Assembly (NCBI GenBank): GCA_009760855.2
Contig: WPIO01000146.1
Span: 186,001-250,000, forward strand
Source of the DNA: Cristatella mucedo
Taxonomy: Eukaryota > Bryozoa > Phylactolaemata > Cristatellidae
Direction: 5' to 3'
Length of the DNA: 64,000 bases
The notes beneath the pieces are model-generated. The model did not search any database and had not been told where the DNA came from. It was given only the letters and a program-made list of their open reading frames with translations. A program made the position numbers and the translations under genes. Below, piece by piece: positions 26,401 to 32,604 of the stretch; positions within the stretch are counted from its first letter, which is position 1, and every line of letters begins with the position of its first letter.

Positions 26401-29285
26401 TGGCCAATACTAGTGCGTTTTTACCAGATGGGCTACCAGCTCTATACATAATAGTCAGTATCTACCCGACTCACATTTATATCAAGATGGTCACGTGCAC
26501 ATACCTAGAGGGCTAGTTTAAGACCAGCACGAAGCAGTGTCCAGAACAGGTGTAGTGGAAACAGATTATACAGGCATGCAATAAAAATTACTCCAGCCAT
26601 CATAGTGGCCATAGTGCATACCATGCATGCTCAGTCAACACGATCAGTTCGCTCCACCACATACGAAGTGCACTTGCATGAGCATTCGCAAGCCTATAAT
26701 GTCCACACAGTGGGCCACAAACACGAATTTTAAGCAAGGTCATACTGCAGTAAACACACGAGCCTGAAGGTGCTTGCCTTAAACGACCGAGGTCAAGGTG
26801 AATGCATTTGATGATCGAGCTCAAATACAGACCCGAGGCATATGTGAAGCACTTTGATAGTGATTTAAGTTCTATGGCACTACACAAATGAATCATATTT
26901 AATTGAATATTTTTAAAAACATGCAACATAAAAACCCAGCTCTGCATTGGTTAAAATTCCAGGGTGGCTAGCCTAGCTTAGCTCATCACATCGAGGGAAG
27001 TGGGAGAGCAAATATGCAATACTGGGCATCAAATGTCATATTCAGAGACACACCCACAGCAAACATATATGACCTACCTCATAACCCACACGGCAGTATC
27101 TCAAATTAAGTTTCACAAATACTAGTCAAACACTTGGTGAGGTGCTAAAATAGTGTGACACCCCCCCCCCCTTCCCTCACAGTAGTTACGAAGAGAAGGA
27201 GGGACACAACAAACATTTTGCTTTGAAGGTAAATACATCAAACAGATCAAGGCATAAAAACGTTGATGCATACCTCCACAATTCTTTAGACTCTCGACAG
27301 TGCACACAAGTTGTGATGGTGGGGAATTCAGCTTCTATTGACGGGCAATAAGCAGGAAGCTGATACCGAAGCACAAATACGGTCGACAACTAGTCACGGC
27401 TGCCGGATGGCAGGATTACGAATGGGTACGAAGCACTACCATCATGGTATAAAGGAATCTAATGGGGCACCCAGGTAGCAGGCCCACAGGCTGAGACATT
27501 TATATACACAATATGTCGCGAGTGCTGCACACAAACACCATTCTAAGTCATTGAGCCACGAGCGGTTTGGAGAATCAAGGAGCAGTTACAAAGTCAGTGG
27601 TGCTTAAATCCTGCGTGTGTACACGCTCCGGTGGAAACATACCCCTTCCAGTAACATGTTGACAGCATTCTGCACGTCAAGCCCGCAGTCGTGGAGAGCA
27701 AAGCTTGCTTTGTCGACATCGCAGTTCGCCAAATTGGCAACCTATAAAACACACGGTGCTGAGCTTGCACTTCCTTACCAGCTCCCGCAACAGAGTGAGC
27801 TGAGAAAGCAACAATTATGCCAGCCGACAGATGTCACTCACTGCTAGTGGTGGTCTCGAATACCTCCCCAGGCCATCTTTCAGCCCCACATGCCACAAGG
27901 CACCGTGACTCGTGGACGTGTGGCAGCTATGTAGCCCCCTCCAAATCCCAGCCCAGGCAACTTGACCTTGGGATCTGCAAGTGCAGTGGGAAAGCTGCAC
28001 TTCCAGCAACCTGGTAGCCCACAAAGACCACAAGGCAAGGTTATCTTCGATGGCTACCACAACCGGTGATGTAATGTATCTCTTCCGTAACTCCATACAC
28101 AGCCAAGGCTGTGTTATGCAGGAGACTGCACAGCTCCTATTATCAACAACTGTAAATGAGACTGCTCAACACCTGACGTATTGCTGCTATTAAGGGCAAA
28201 CGTAACTAAGGCCTTGTATGAATGCACTATCTTCTGCACACCAATATCTTCTGCACACCAATGTCGCCGAGCTGCTTTAGCCCAACGCATCCAAAGGTGC
28301 TCGCCCCGACCAAGGTCTGGCTGAGGTCGTGGGCTCGAGCCCCCCACCCCAGGCATGTGTGAAGCGCCTGAATAGTATACTCTCGCACGAAATGGTTATT
28401 TAATAGGGTCTGGTAGCTTTTAAGAACCTCTAGCGGTGCCTTAGTAGTAAGCACAATGTACGGTGTCACACTGCAACAAGGTGTATGAGGCCACAGCAGG
28501 TGATTGCTTAGTATACTCACTCTAGCACCATGGAGTCTGTAATCGGTTGCTTGTAAAACCGACCCAGCCATACCAAACAGTTTCTCAACCTGTCTTATAC
28601 TTTGTCTGCCAAAATTAGCTAAATCCAGCAGCCGATTCAACGTCATTGTTAGCCAAAGCGAAACTGTACAAATCTGACGGTACAGCCACAACAGCTGAGT
28701 TGACAAGAAATCGCATGGGCAAGGTTTCACGGTGGCAATGATTGGTGCTAGCATCGTGCACGACCAGGTGACCGGCCAGGGCGTAGACAGATGGGAGCAC
28801 TACAGCAGCAGTCTCTGTGAAGACTTCGCGGAATTAAGCTCTCCTGTTTCGACCCAGCGCACGATGTATGGCAACTGCCTCCAATTCTGCTCCTCAGCTG
28901 CACAGAACGGCTCAACATTTAACGCAATCAGGCAACAGTCTCGCTCGCCACGGGTCGCACACATGAAACAATAAAAAATAATACGTTTGATATAGCGCAA
29001 CGACAGCTCCCTAGCGAAGGGTGCCACCTCGATAGAGGACTGCACGGAGGAAACAAACACAAACTGCAGGAGCAGCTGAGTACTCAGCAAATCGCCAGGG
29101 GGCACTTCGTTGGTATCACACACTACCGTTCACTAACATATCGACCGATACAGACAAAAAACAGAGCCACCGCGACAAGAACGATTGAACACACGGTGGC
29201 ATACCATTGCCACTTTGAAGCGCAGGTCATCATCGTGATCCGACTTCTGAGATATCTGTGCCAACCTTAGCTGTTCGGGTGTTGG
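1969..29285 (-). CDS. UBAP2L: UBAP2/UBAP2L/Lingerer-type RNA-granule protein (21 exons, N-terminal exon missing)
   Basis: UBAP2-family proteins are cytoplasmic RNA-associated proteins of stress granules and translation control; the fly orthologue is Lingerer. Twenty-one exons with GT donors and AG acceptors join without a phase conflict into 1,125 residues plus TAA. Order along the assembled fragment: UBA domain (about 1-60), basic KKKGV linker (about 75), RGG tract with RGGRGRGRGRGG (about 170), EVDEWTGSLKESQVFT (about 240), the UBAP2/Lingerer signature KIPTAAVEMP and VQFGNLDLGTE (about 430-465), then a low-complexity half rich in Gln, Ala, Ser, Gly and Tyr, and an aromatic end SWPQY. Vertebrate UBAP2L is close to 1,090 residues, so this is near full length. 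The first residues are PTPEQLRLAQ, so the short exon with the initiator Met lies further right and was not located. Family assignment is secure; whether it corresponds to UBAP2 or UBAP2L is not meaningful for a probable single-copy invertebrate orthologue. Confidence 0.93.
2290..2512 (-). repeat. LINE family A 3'-end fragment
   Basis: Reverse complement of the family A 3' end: the segment with GTAACTCCACAAAGTCATAA, then AAGCGGCTTTCGGTACGCAT and CAACAGACTTCGTCTCAC, in the same order as in the long copy at 52,972-54,190. It lies in the last UBAP2 intron. Confidence 0.85.
2518..3490. mobile_element. Terminal-inverted-repeat element, copy 1 (non-autonomous, about 0.97 kb)
   Basis: The left end (about 2,518-2,680) and the right end (about 3,305-3,480) are diverged inverted repeats. 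Landmarks are TTGTAAA at 2,550 paired with TTTACAT at 3,437, ATTAATTGACAGCCCAAAAA at 2,623 paired with TTTTTTGGGCTGTCGATTAA at 3,342, and GCTGCTATGCATGCG at 2,656 paired with GATGCATATAGCAG near 3,325. The interior has no convincing transposase frame, so this is probably a MITE-like or internally deleted DNA transposon. Ends are approximate. Confidence 0.65.
3495..4458. mobile_element. Terminal-inverted-repeat element, copy 2, adjacent to copy 1
   Basis: A second copy of the same family in the same orientation, abutting copy 1. Its left end (ATGCTGTGGCTGTAAACTC at about 3,527) is matched in reverse complement by the right end near 4,420. The internal landmarks CCATGTGAAAATATTTATTG (3,598) and AATAAATATTTTTGACATGC (4,332) pair up. 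Interiors of the two copies also align, for example TCTGTCGAGATCG at 2,845 with TCTGTCGATATCG at 3,787. Confidence 0.65.
4543..4638 (-). CDS. UBAP2L: UBAP2 penultimate exon: GYNPYLLAHQQQ
   Basis: 32 codons, phase 0 to 0, acceptor TTTCAG and donor GTTCGT. GYNPYLLAHQQQVVLQ corresponds to PGYAPPPFLHILPAHQQPHSQ. The open frame runs on to a TAA at 4,462, but the true C-terminus is supplied by the exon at 1,969-2,106. Confidence 0.85.
4819..4928 (-). CDS. UBAP2L: UBAP2 exon: SMYKHGMTQ segment
   Basis: 110 bp, phase 1 to 0, reading NMSSAANGSSGGASV then DVASMSMYKHGMTQ, equivalent to SGSVYNKTQTFDKQ. A stronger-looking donor (GTATGA at 4,829) lies 11 bp earlier but would shift the next exon out of its conserved frame. 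Confidence 0.85.
5050..6472. other. UBAP2 intron sequence without recognised elements
   Basis: Part of the intron between 4,929 and 6,472. Several short open frames exist on both strands but none has splice signals, family motifs or a start context I can support. It contains a C10 run at 6,006. Confidence 0.5.
6473..6686 (-). CDS. UBAP2L: UBAP2 exon: AYDDIAHIQDYNKS segment
   Basis: 214 bp, phase 0 to 1. It encodes NTTNVGYPKGSAYGSMY and AYDDIAHIQDYNKSHMYGSS, matching YDDLTQGTAAGDYSKGGYAGSS in UBAP2L. The donor GTGAGT is chosen because it gives the phase needed by the next exon; reading past it meets a stop within three codons. Confidence 0.92.
6957..7112 (-). mobile_element. SINE-1 (tRNA-derived), diverged copy
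   Basis: Reverse complement of the SINE-1 consensus: the 3' part TTTAATAGCCTCTTTTGCATAG, the GGCTATCACCACTGCTTGCA block, then a decayed box B and ATGTGCCATCACGGCTC at the 5' end. Confidence 0.8.
7115..8361. other. UBAP2 intron sequence, nothing recognised
   Basis: An intron stretch between the SINE-1 copy and the exon at 8,362-8,639. It has a G10 run at 7,736-7,745. I see no coding exon or transposon hallmark. Confidence 0.5.
8362..8639 (-). CDS. UBAP2L: UBAP2 exon: Gly-rich then PPYLPYFPAYSQALFPG
   Basis: 278 bp, phase 1 to 0, donor GTGAGT. A Gly/Gln/Ser-rich first part is followed by AYPPYLPYFPAYSQALFPG, equivalent to the aromatic PPGYSYTGLPYYTGMPS region of the family. Confidence 0.92.
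8758..8827 (-). CDS. UBAP2L: UBAP2 exon: AYYDPSQYQL segment
   Basis: 70 bp, phase 0 to 1. It encodes AYYDPSQYQLVGSQAAGPAG, a Tyr/Gln segment of the prion-like half. Donor GTCGGT is weaker than the others, but the phase requires it. Confidence 0.85.
9512..9556 (-). CDS. UBAP2L: UBAP2 second 45-bp microexon
   Basis: 15 codons, phase 0 to 0, encoding SPMYAFDDYQKLHSL, matching YPIYGYDELQMLQSRL of vertebrate UBAP2L. Acceptor TTTTAG, donor GTAAGC. Confidence 0.92.
9697..9821 (-). CDS. UBAP2L: UBAP2 exon: GLPPG segment
   Basis: 125 bp, phase 1 to 0. It encodes SAPGLPPGIGLPLQPATATY then MNMTGPSHMAMGGGPYF, resembling the PALPPGYSYTGLPYY region of UBAP2L. Donor GTGAGT. Confidence 0.88.
9935..10030 (-). 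repeat. LINE family B 3' tail fragment
   Basis: An AAT repeat followed by AGCACCATCAGATAACTTTA and TCTTTCTAGGCACTTTGCAT, the reverse complement of the family B terminal sequence with its ATT-repeat tail. Confidence 0.8.
10036..10186 (-). mobile_element. SINE-2 (tRNA-derived head, LINE-B-like tail)
   Basis: Read on the minus strand: a tRNA-like head with TTTGGCCCAGTGGTTAAGTT (box A region) and GCAGGCTCGAGCCCTGTGGC (box B GGCTCGAGCC), then AAGCACCTGAATAGAGATTA and a tail resembling the family B 3' end. Confidence 0.8.
10187..12120 (-). pseudogene. LINE family B copy, RT plus linker region, decayed
   Basis: On the minus strand it reads from the linker ahead of RT (ILADRFSNLFVSKIDKIKES) through RT fragments (TLADVIAKHNLSFRYYADGT, where the catalytic YADD is YADG) to the RT end (LNSYIDTSHLDSKDF precedes it). 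Stops and frameshifts break it. It contains the 141-bp tandem duplication listed separately. Confidence 0.85.
11732..12013 (-). repeat. 141-bp perfect tandem duplication
   Basis: 11,732-11,872 is repeated at 11,873-12,013 with no difference that I can see. 141 bp is 47 codons, so the frame of the surrounding LINE linker (SEFLNGINPGLLSIMS) is kept through both copies. Confidence 0.95.
12462..12640 (+). mobile_element. SINE-1 (tRNA-derived), well preserved
   Basis: CCGTGATGGCCACTAGGTAA at the head, then GTCGTGGGTTCTAATCC (box B with one change), the stem-like GCCACTGCAAGTGGTGG and the terminus GAGGCTGTTAAATCAGCTAG followed by an A/T-rich tail. Confidence 0.88.
12641..13517. other. UBAP2 intron sequence, possible old LINE B remnant
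   Basis: A short stretch on the minus strand near 12,660-12,960 is compatible with decayed LINE coding sequence, but it has no clear RT motif. The rest shows nothing recognisable. A GAGA-rich patch occurs at about 13,400. Confidence 0.35.
13518..13635 (-). CDS. UBAP2L: UBAP2 exon: Ser/Thr-rich segment
   Basis: 118 bp, phase 0 to 1, acceptor TTTACAG and donor GTAAGT. It encodes a low-complexity Ser/Thr/Gly stretch ending SGSRVNS. It is placed by splice signals and phase. Confidence 0.8.
13827..13871 (-). CDS. UBAP2L: UBAP2 45-bp microexon
   Basis: 15 codons, phase 0 to 0, between TTTGTAG and GTGAGT, encoding TEGGMYASPYYTDAP. Being symmetric in phase, it could be skipped without changing the frame. 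Confidence 0.88.
14428..14465. repeat. (AC)n microsatellite
   Basis: Uninterrupted AC dinucleotides, about 19 units, in the UBAP2 intron about 65 bp downstream of the exon at 14,530-14,627. Confidence 0.98.
14530..14627 (-). CDS. UBAP2L: UBAP2 exon: Tyr/Gly/Pro-rich segment
   Basis: 98 bp, phase 1 to 0, donor GTAAGT. It encodes YPQMYTPMPPNLGGAGGYSG and NPAYANLNYL; aromatic residues spaced by Gly/Pro are typical of the C-terminal half of the family. A CA/GT microsatellite lies about 65 bp downstream in the intron. Confidence 0.9.
14770..15276 (-). CDS. UBAP2L: UBAP2 exon: poly-Gln/His/Ala prion-like segment
   Basis: 507 bp, phase 1 to 1, the longest exon. It encodes HTQQQQQ, HHHHLQQQQQH and many Ala/Ser blocks, with no stop in 169 codons, then ends LPPAASHLYS before donor GTAAGT. 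The composition matches the Ser/Ala/Gln-rich middle of UBAP2L but is strongly Gln-enriched; the CAG/CTG runs make it a likely site of repeat-length variation. Confidence 0.88.
15277..17229. other. UBAP2 intron sequence, unidentified open frames
   Basis: Minus-strand frames at 15,746-16,027 and 16,136-16,366 have no recognised domain and lack splice or start support. The sequence ATCAGCTAGTATTTTTTTAGTA near 16,131 is a SINE-1 3' terminus fragment. Confidence 0.4.
17230..18110 (+). pseudogene. LINE family B copy, heavily decayed RT
   Basis: GAAGTAATCGCCAAGCACAA (family B DVIAKHN), CTATGCAGACGACAGGCAG (YADD region), CTACACTGGCTCCCCATCG (LHWLPV) and GGCCTGGAACTC (AWNS) occur in the right order, with many frameshifts between them. 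Confidence 0.8.
18105..18245 (-). repeat. LINE family B 3'-end fragment
   Basis: AATAATATATTTGTATAGCG, then TCTTTCTCGGCACTTTATAT and TGCTGCAAAGGAAGCATGAT on the plus strand, the reverse complement of the family B end. Confidence 0.82.
18613..18668 (-). CDS. UBAP2L: UBAP2 small Ala/Thr-rich exon (donor uncertain)
   Basis: The acceptor TTTTCAG is clear and phase 2 in fits the previous exon. The donor GTAGCG is chosen because it gives the phase 1 required by the next exon; the reading is LQATSAATLTPAGSTAAA. A longer exon ending further left at another GT would break the phase unless one more exon intervenes. Confidence 0.5.
18790..18965 (-). CDS. UBAP2L: UBAP2 exon: UBAP2/Lingerer signature motif
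   Basis: 176 bp, phase 0 to 2. IPTAAVEMPHKASS and ALGVQFGNLDLGTE reproduce the family-defining stretch IPASAVEMPG...LNVQFGALEFGSE. This is the single strongest diagnostic for the gene's identity. Confidence 0.96.
19395..19485 (+). repeat. LINE family B 3' tail with ATT repeat
   Basis: GCACCTAGAAAGAGTTCTCT, GGGCACTATATCAAATGCAA and an ATT array, which is the family B terminus. Confidence 0.82.
19765..19855 (+). mobile_element. SINE-2 head fragment
   Basis: GGTTTGGCCCAGTGGTTAAG (box A region), GAATGTATTTGATGATGGTA, then GTCGTGGGCTTGGACC (box B with one change). The tail is absent. It sits in the UBAP2 intron just downstream of the signature exon at 19,926-20,051. Confidence 0.7.
19926..20051 (-). 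CDS. UBAP2L: UBAP2 exon: signature domain, first part
   Basis: 42 codons, phase 0 to 0, separated from the previous exon by only a 135-bp intron. It ends KPSRTKLPPPTK, the run of basic residues and prolines that leads into the UBAP2/Lingerer signature (KPPKRKRITPPSK in vertebrates). Confidence 0.92.
20187..20394 (-). CDS. UBAP2L: UBAP2 exon: Ser-rich linker
   Basis: 208 bp, phase 2 to 0, acceptor TTTACAG and donor GTAAGT. It begins RDSAQLPRQG and ends DRQLASDTIKHAIG. No domain is recognised; it is placed by phase continuity and position between two conserved exons. Confidence 0.85.
20518..20928 (-). CDS. UBAP2L: UBAP2 exon: conserved DEWTGSLKESQVFT segment
   Basis: 411 bp, phase 2 to 2. After the RNYSRPGQYD opening and an Ala/Gly/Ser stretch it contains WELEVDEWTGSLKESQVFTA, equivalent to the conserved EDWNEDLSETKIFTAS of vertebrate UBAP2L. 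The remainder is low-complexity Ala/Ser/Gly sequence. Confidence 0.94.
21175..21420 (-). repeat. LINE B tail fragment next to a decayed SINE-1
   Basis: 21,175-21,265 resembles the family B 3' end (ATCTCCCTCTAGGTATTTGA, TGCTTTAAGGTAAGCA). 21,285-21,420 shows a worn SINE-1 (GTTAGCTGATTTAAC, ACAGCCTTACTC, CGATCTGGGCC). Both are in reverse orientation. Confidence 0.5.
21498..21627 (-). CDS. UBAP2L: UBAP2 exon: RGG box
   Basis: Phase 1 in, phase 2 out; acceptor TCGTAG and donor GTAGTT. It encodes the compact RGG box RGGRGRGRGRGGWHGTRG, which in family members is bound and methylated by PRMT1-type enzymes (family knowledge, not shown here). Confidence 0.93.
22041..22287 (-). CDS. UBAP2L: UBAP2 exon: KKKG linker and start of RG-rich region
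   Basis: Phase 0 to 1, donor GTAAGA. The reading GESDYHQQVIRKKKGVKV matches the WEMVGKKKGV segment that follows the UBA domain. The exon ends with scattered RGG and RG dipeptides (DRGGRKAGR, RARGDYRGE), typical arginine-methylation and RNA-binding sequence. Confidence 0.93.
22748..22912 (-). mobile_element. SINE-2, near full length
   Basis: On the minus strand: GGCTGGTTTGGCCAAGTGAT head, GGTCGTGGGCTCGAGCCCTG (box B GGCTCGAGCC), AAGCGCCTGAATAGAGGTTA, then GGGCACTATACAAATG with an A/T tail. This is one of the best templates for the family. Confidence 0.85.
22920..23585. other. UBAP2 intron, nothing recognised
   Basis: Single-copy-looking intron sequence between the SINE-2 and the LINE B fragment at 23,590. 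No supported gene or repeat was seen. Confidence 0.5.
23590..23882 (+). pseudogene. LINE family B 3' fragment with C-terminal RT remnant
   Basis: GGAGACCGTACCGTTAGTTT (FGDRAFSS), CTCAAAGCCTGGAACTA (PKAWN), GTGGGTTCCTGTGATTCGTC and the terminus CACCTAGAAAGAAATTGAGC followed by TTATCAAATGTATTATTATT. Confidence 0.85.
23885..24092 (+). repeat. LINE family B 3' untranslated fragment
   Basis: A second, independent family B end directly after the previous one: TGCTGCCACTAACCACACTT, TGACCCTGTGCATTACACCC, GCACCTAGAAAGAGTTCTCT, ATCATTATTATT. Confidence 0.85.
24480..24592 (+). mobile_element. SINE-2 fragment
   Basis: AATAAGGTGCTTGCCTTTGA, GGTCGTGGGCTCGAACCC (box B), GAAGCACCTGGATAGAGATT. The 3' tail is cut where a SINE-1 copy begins. 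Confidence 0.75.
24594..24755 (+). mobile_element. SINE-1 copy
   Basis: GTCACGATGGCATATAAGGT head, GTCGTGGGTTCGACTCC (box B), GCTGCTGCAAGTGGCAGTGA, then AAAAGGCTGTTGAATCAGCT followed by a T8 run. Confidence 0.85.
25269..25355. other. Near-perfect 32-34-nt inverted repeat (hairpin)
   Basis: The left arm 25,269-25,302 starts AGACATCAAGCC and ends CACAATCAC; the right arm 25,324-25,355 starts GTGATTGAGTTG and ends CTTCATGTCT. They pair along almost their whole length with about three mismatches and a two-base bulge. The loop is 21 nt. Total size and stem length resemble a microRNA precursor, but a small fold-back transposon is equally possible. Confidence 0.75.
25375..25505 (-). mobile_element. 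SINE-2, diverged copy
   Basis: Read on the minus strand: CCTGGTTTGGCCCAGAGTAA, GGTAAGCACCTTACC region, the damaged box B GGGGCGAGCCCC, then AAAGCACCTGTAGAGAGATG. Confidence 0.7.
25510..26755. other. UBAP2 intron, nothing recognised
   Basis: Intron sequence with a G9 run at 25,787. Minus-strand frames near 26,200-26,400 and 26,600-26,950 have no recognised motifs and overlap repeat sequence. Confidence 0.45.
26760..26910 (+). mobile_element. SINE-2, diverged copy
   Basis: AGGTGCTTGCCTTAAACGAC, AAGGTGAATGCATTTGATGA, a decayed box B, GTGAAGCACTTTGATAGTGA, then GGCACTACACAAATGAA and an A/T tail. Confidence 0.75.
27643..27741 (-). CDS. UBAP2L: UBAP2 exon: second half of UBA domain
   Basis: 33 codons, phase 0 to 0, acceptor TATAG and donor GTATGT. 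It contains FALHDCGLDVQNAVNMLLEG, the most conserved UBA segment of UBAP2 proteins (ALHDCNGDVNRAINVLLEG in vertebrates). Confidence 0.95.
28070..28135 (-). repeat. LINE family A 3' terminus fragment
   Basis: GTAATGTATCTCTTCCGTAA, CTCCATACACAGCCAAGG and GTTATGCAGGAGACT on the plus strand, the reverse complement of the family A end. Confidence 0.75.
28288..28390 (+). mobile_element. SINE-2 fragment
   Basis: AGGTGCTCGCCCCGACCAAG, GGTCGTGGGCTCGAGCCCCC (intact box B core GGCTCGAGCC), GTGAAGCGCCTGAATAGTAT. The box B symmetry is conserved. Confidence 0.78.
29205..29285 (-). CDS. UBAP2L: UBAP2 exon: start of UBA domain
   Basis: 27 codons, phase 0 at both ends, between acceptor TTGTAG and donor GTATGC. 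It encodes PTPEQLRLAQISQKSD, matching the helix that opens the UBA domain in this family (TAEQxRLAQ in vertebrates). It has no in-frame Met at its 5' end, so at least one upstream coding exon exists. Confidence 0.92.
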
Positions 29286-30061
29286 CTACAATTACATAAA
29301 CAGAGACAGTTCTTACAGGAGTGAAGTGGCAAATCAAGCAGTGACCATCATGATATGCCCATTAAGTGTATAAACCATTGAATTAAGAAACAGTAGGCCT
29401 GGATGGCCAATTCAAGGGATGATCAAACCAACTTGGCATGCCTCTTCTCTGCCAGCCTCAAAAATACACAGGACAGCTAATAGGAATGAATGACTAGACG
29501 GAAAATGTTATTAAGTACCAAAGGGCTCTAACAGAGCACTTCCTAACATCTGGGAGCAAAGAGACCACATCAATGGCAATCTTTAACCACCCGAACTGAC
29601 AGCTTATACAAATAAACACACACACGTGCATGTACAGTGCTTACACACAAAACTTTGCATACCCTGGGAATTCACACAAATCTAAAAAATTGCAGTGCTT
29701 TACAAAATCACGGCCGAAAATATTAAAGGATAAGATTCCACATGTTCTACTGAATTCTACAACAATAAATTAAACACAGACTCGTGCAAGCAAGAAATGA
29801 CCTGACATGGGCATATATTGTTCGACGATCTGTGCTCTTACACCATCTTCAACCTGATGGATGGACAGAACCTGATTTGCCAAATGGCATCGGTCGACCT
29901 CGGTTCAACAAAGATGAGACCAGCACGAAAATTCAACTGGCAACGAATTGAGCAACAGCAGACTTTCGTAAAGCTAACCTTAACAACAACACCACCCATC
30001 GCCGGTTCCGAGTGTGAGACCTGTCTAGAGCAAAGCAAACAAGCCGAACTTAAACCAGCTC

Positions 30062-30132
30062 TGGGTCTAGCCAAGGGGTCGGGTGCTTCCTCTTCACAAC
30101 CCAGGTCGTGAGTTTCGAGCCCTGCAGGGGGC
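30062..30132 (+). mobile_element. SINE-2 head fragment at LINE A junction
   Basis: TCTAGCCAAGGGGTCGGGTG, then CAGGTCGTGAGTTTCGAGCC (box B). The LINE A copy begins about 20 bp downstream. Confidence 0.6.
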
Positions 30133-30149
30133 CTGCTGCCATTGCATAC

Positions 30150-31045
30150 TAAAAGCTGTGTCAGTAGCCGGCATGGCAGACGAAGCGCTGGCATGGTTTA
30201 AATCGTACGTGGCTGATTCTGATCGTCTTCAATCGGTGTCGTGTGGGGGTCCGGTCTCACACACGAGACGGGTCACCTGTGGAGTCCTTGAAGGGTCCGT
30301 CCTCGGTTCCTTGCTGTTTTCTCCATTTATACTCAACCTCTTGGAAAAGTGATTAAGGCCCATGGAAAGGGATATCACTTTTATGCCTCCGATACTCAGC
30401 AGTACTTGTCATTCAAACCGTCGGAATATGCTGCAGTAACTGAGAAACTGAATGCGAGAACTGAACCACGAGCTCGAAATTTAGGTGTCGTTTTCGACAG
30501 CTGGCTCAATTTTCAAAGCTTCATTCAGAAGATTGCTTCTGCAGCTTGCCATCGTGTCGGATCCCTATCCAAGATTAGGAGCTGTCTTCCACGGGGGCTT
30601 GCAAAAAATTTAACTAGCTCCTTAGTTCTGTCTCGTCTTGATCATTGTAATTCCCTTTTGGCTGGGCTACCAAGAAAGCAGCGACTGCAGCTGACGATGA
30701 ATATGGCTGCAAGGCTACTCTTCAAGTCTAAGAGGTCTGAGCACGTGTCTCCTTTGCTAAAAGAGCTAGGATGGATGCCGGTTGAGCAACGGATACAGAA
30801 CAAAGTTCTTATGCTGACCCACAAGGCCTGCCACGGTTTGGCTCCTTCGTACCTAGCTGAACTGCTGCACCAGTTTTAGGCTCTTCCCACCATCAGTTCC
30901 TGTGGACAATAAATTTGCTGTTCCATTCCTCTGCTCAAAAACCGTTGGCGACCGAAGCTTTAGCTCTGCAGGTCTTACGGACTGTGGAACTCGCTTCCAC
31001 AATTCTTACGCAACGACAGTAACATAACACCCACATATAAAGATT
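30150..31045 (+). pseudogene. LINE family A copy, RT C-terminal region
   Basis: 5'-truncated, starting near the ADEALAWFKSYV segment. The main frame (30,349-30,879) reads [40 protein letters not shown] and KELGWMPVEQRIQNKVLMLT, then breaks at a stop after LLHQF. The YADD motif has become YASDTQ. The 3' end is internally deleted. Confidence 0.88.
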
Positions 31046-32600
31046 TTCACTACTACATCGAGAGCCTGGCGAGTCCCTGCAGCTAAGGTTTACTAACAGA
31101 GCTAAGTTATGCAAGCAGAAGAATCGGGCGGCTCAACTTCATCAAGAAGCCGCAACATCAATAGAATCTTAAGCTAAACCTGCATCGGCTCACGGAGGCA
31201 CCAAGCCCGTGCACTTTTTCTAAGGATGCTAGTCAACTGCGCAGACGCGCGGCCCCTCGCAGCAACCAGTCTGGGAGCAACACGTGCAAGGATGGCAGTA
31301 ATGAGCCAGTGCTGTAATCTCGTGCACCAACGTCAACGCCCAGGCTAAAAATCAGCACAAACCGTGACCTACCTGCACTTTGTTGTTTACAGCTGGGCGG
31401 CTTGCTTTGTCCGTACTTTTAACACTGGAGGCTTGCGCATGAAGCCCCACGCCTGCGCTCATCGCAGCTGTTTTTATGTACAAAAAGGCCCGTTACTGCA
31501 AACACGAAATCAACAGTCGCCAAGCGTGCTCGCCGACAGGCTAGCGGCACGGCTATAGCAAGTCAAGCGCAGCAACTTGACTCGCAGACTGCCCGAAAAA
31601 AGAAGAGGTACTATCTGCGACAAACTTTCACCGCAGGGCAAACAGTTTCACAAAACACCAAAACGCGGCGTGGCGTCAGTGGTAAGGCAACACGGATAAT
31701 CGAGCGGTCGCACGCCAAGCGCATACGACGGGGAAGATCACCCCAGGCCACATCAGAGTGAAGCCCATGCTACCTTTACGCATGGATCATCATCGCAGGG
31801 CCCAAGAGAAACATTACAAAGTACGTTACCACTTGGCGTTCAGAGCTACGGAAGGGACACCATGTGCTCGGCGAAGGGATAACCGGGCGTAACAGTAGCA
31901 ACGCAAGTGTCTGTAACACCAGCGGACGTGGAAAAAGATTATAGGCATTTTCATACGTAAGGGAAGCCACGATTTCTTATTGAACTGTGCATCCCACCCC
32001 TCAGTGGACGTTTGGGTCCACTAGCGCTTACCAAGAGTTAAAAAATGGCTTCACAAAGCACACATCACGTGACCAATGCTTAAGGGAGCCTATCTGCGAC
32101 TCGACCGGTGAAAGCTCTTTAGCGAAGCCTGATCAATATTTCTCAACTAAATATTAGTCTAAATTCAATTAAATTAGAATTTCAAGTGTTTCTGCCGTGC
32201 CTGACACGATGTACTTAGTGGTGGGGGTCGCGACTGCGGCCGTCGCTGGGCGACTCGGCGTTGCGTGGCTGATCAATTCCCGTCTTGCGGGTCTCATCGT
32301 CCGACCTCAGCCCTCAGGCTGGCCTGGCGTCCTGATGCTTCATTGCTGGCTCTGCCTTCGGACTGCCTGACGCTAGCGTGAGCTCAGAGTACGACCGCAT
32401 GCATTAAGCTCCGATTGTCCTAACTGCACGACCCTTGTTACGGCAGCGCAACCCTGGGGTAGCGGCGCAACGCGTGCAATTTGCAAAGACCTGAAGCTAG
32501 CAATACGCCAACGATAAAAAACAGCGCTCGTTATTCTGCAAGAAACCCTAAAAATACATCGTATTAGGATAAGGAAAATCACGACAATAGCTTGCACTTC
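31046..32600. other. Intergenic DNA, CpG-rich around 32.2-32.5 kb
   Basis: No gene or transposon recognised. 31,660-31,720 and 32,215-32,480 are rich in CG dinucleotides compared with neighbouring DNA. Since the UBAP2 5' end must lie to the right of 29,285 on the minus strand, this is a candidate promoter region; that is inference from position and composition only. Confidence 0.35.
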
Positions 32601-32604
32601 TCGC

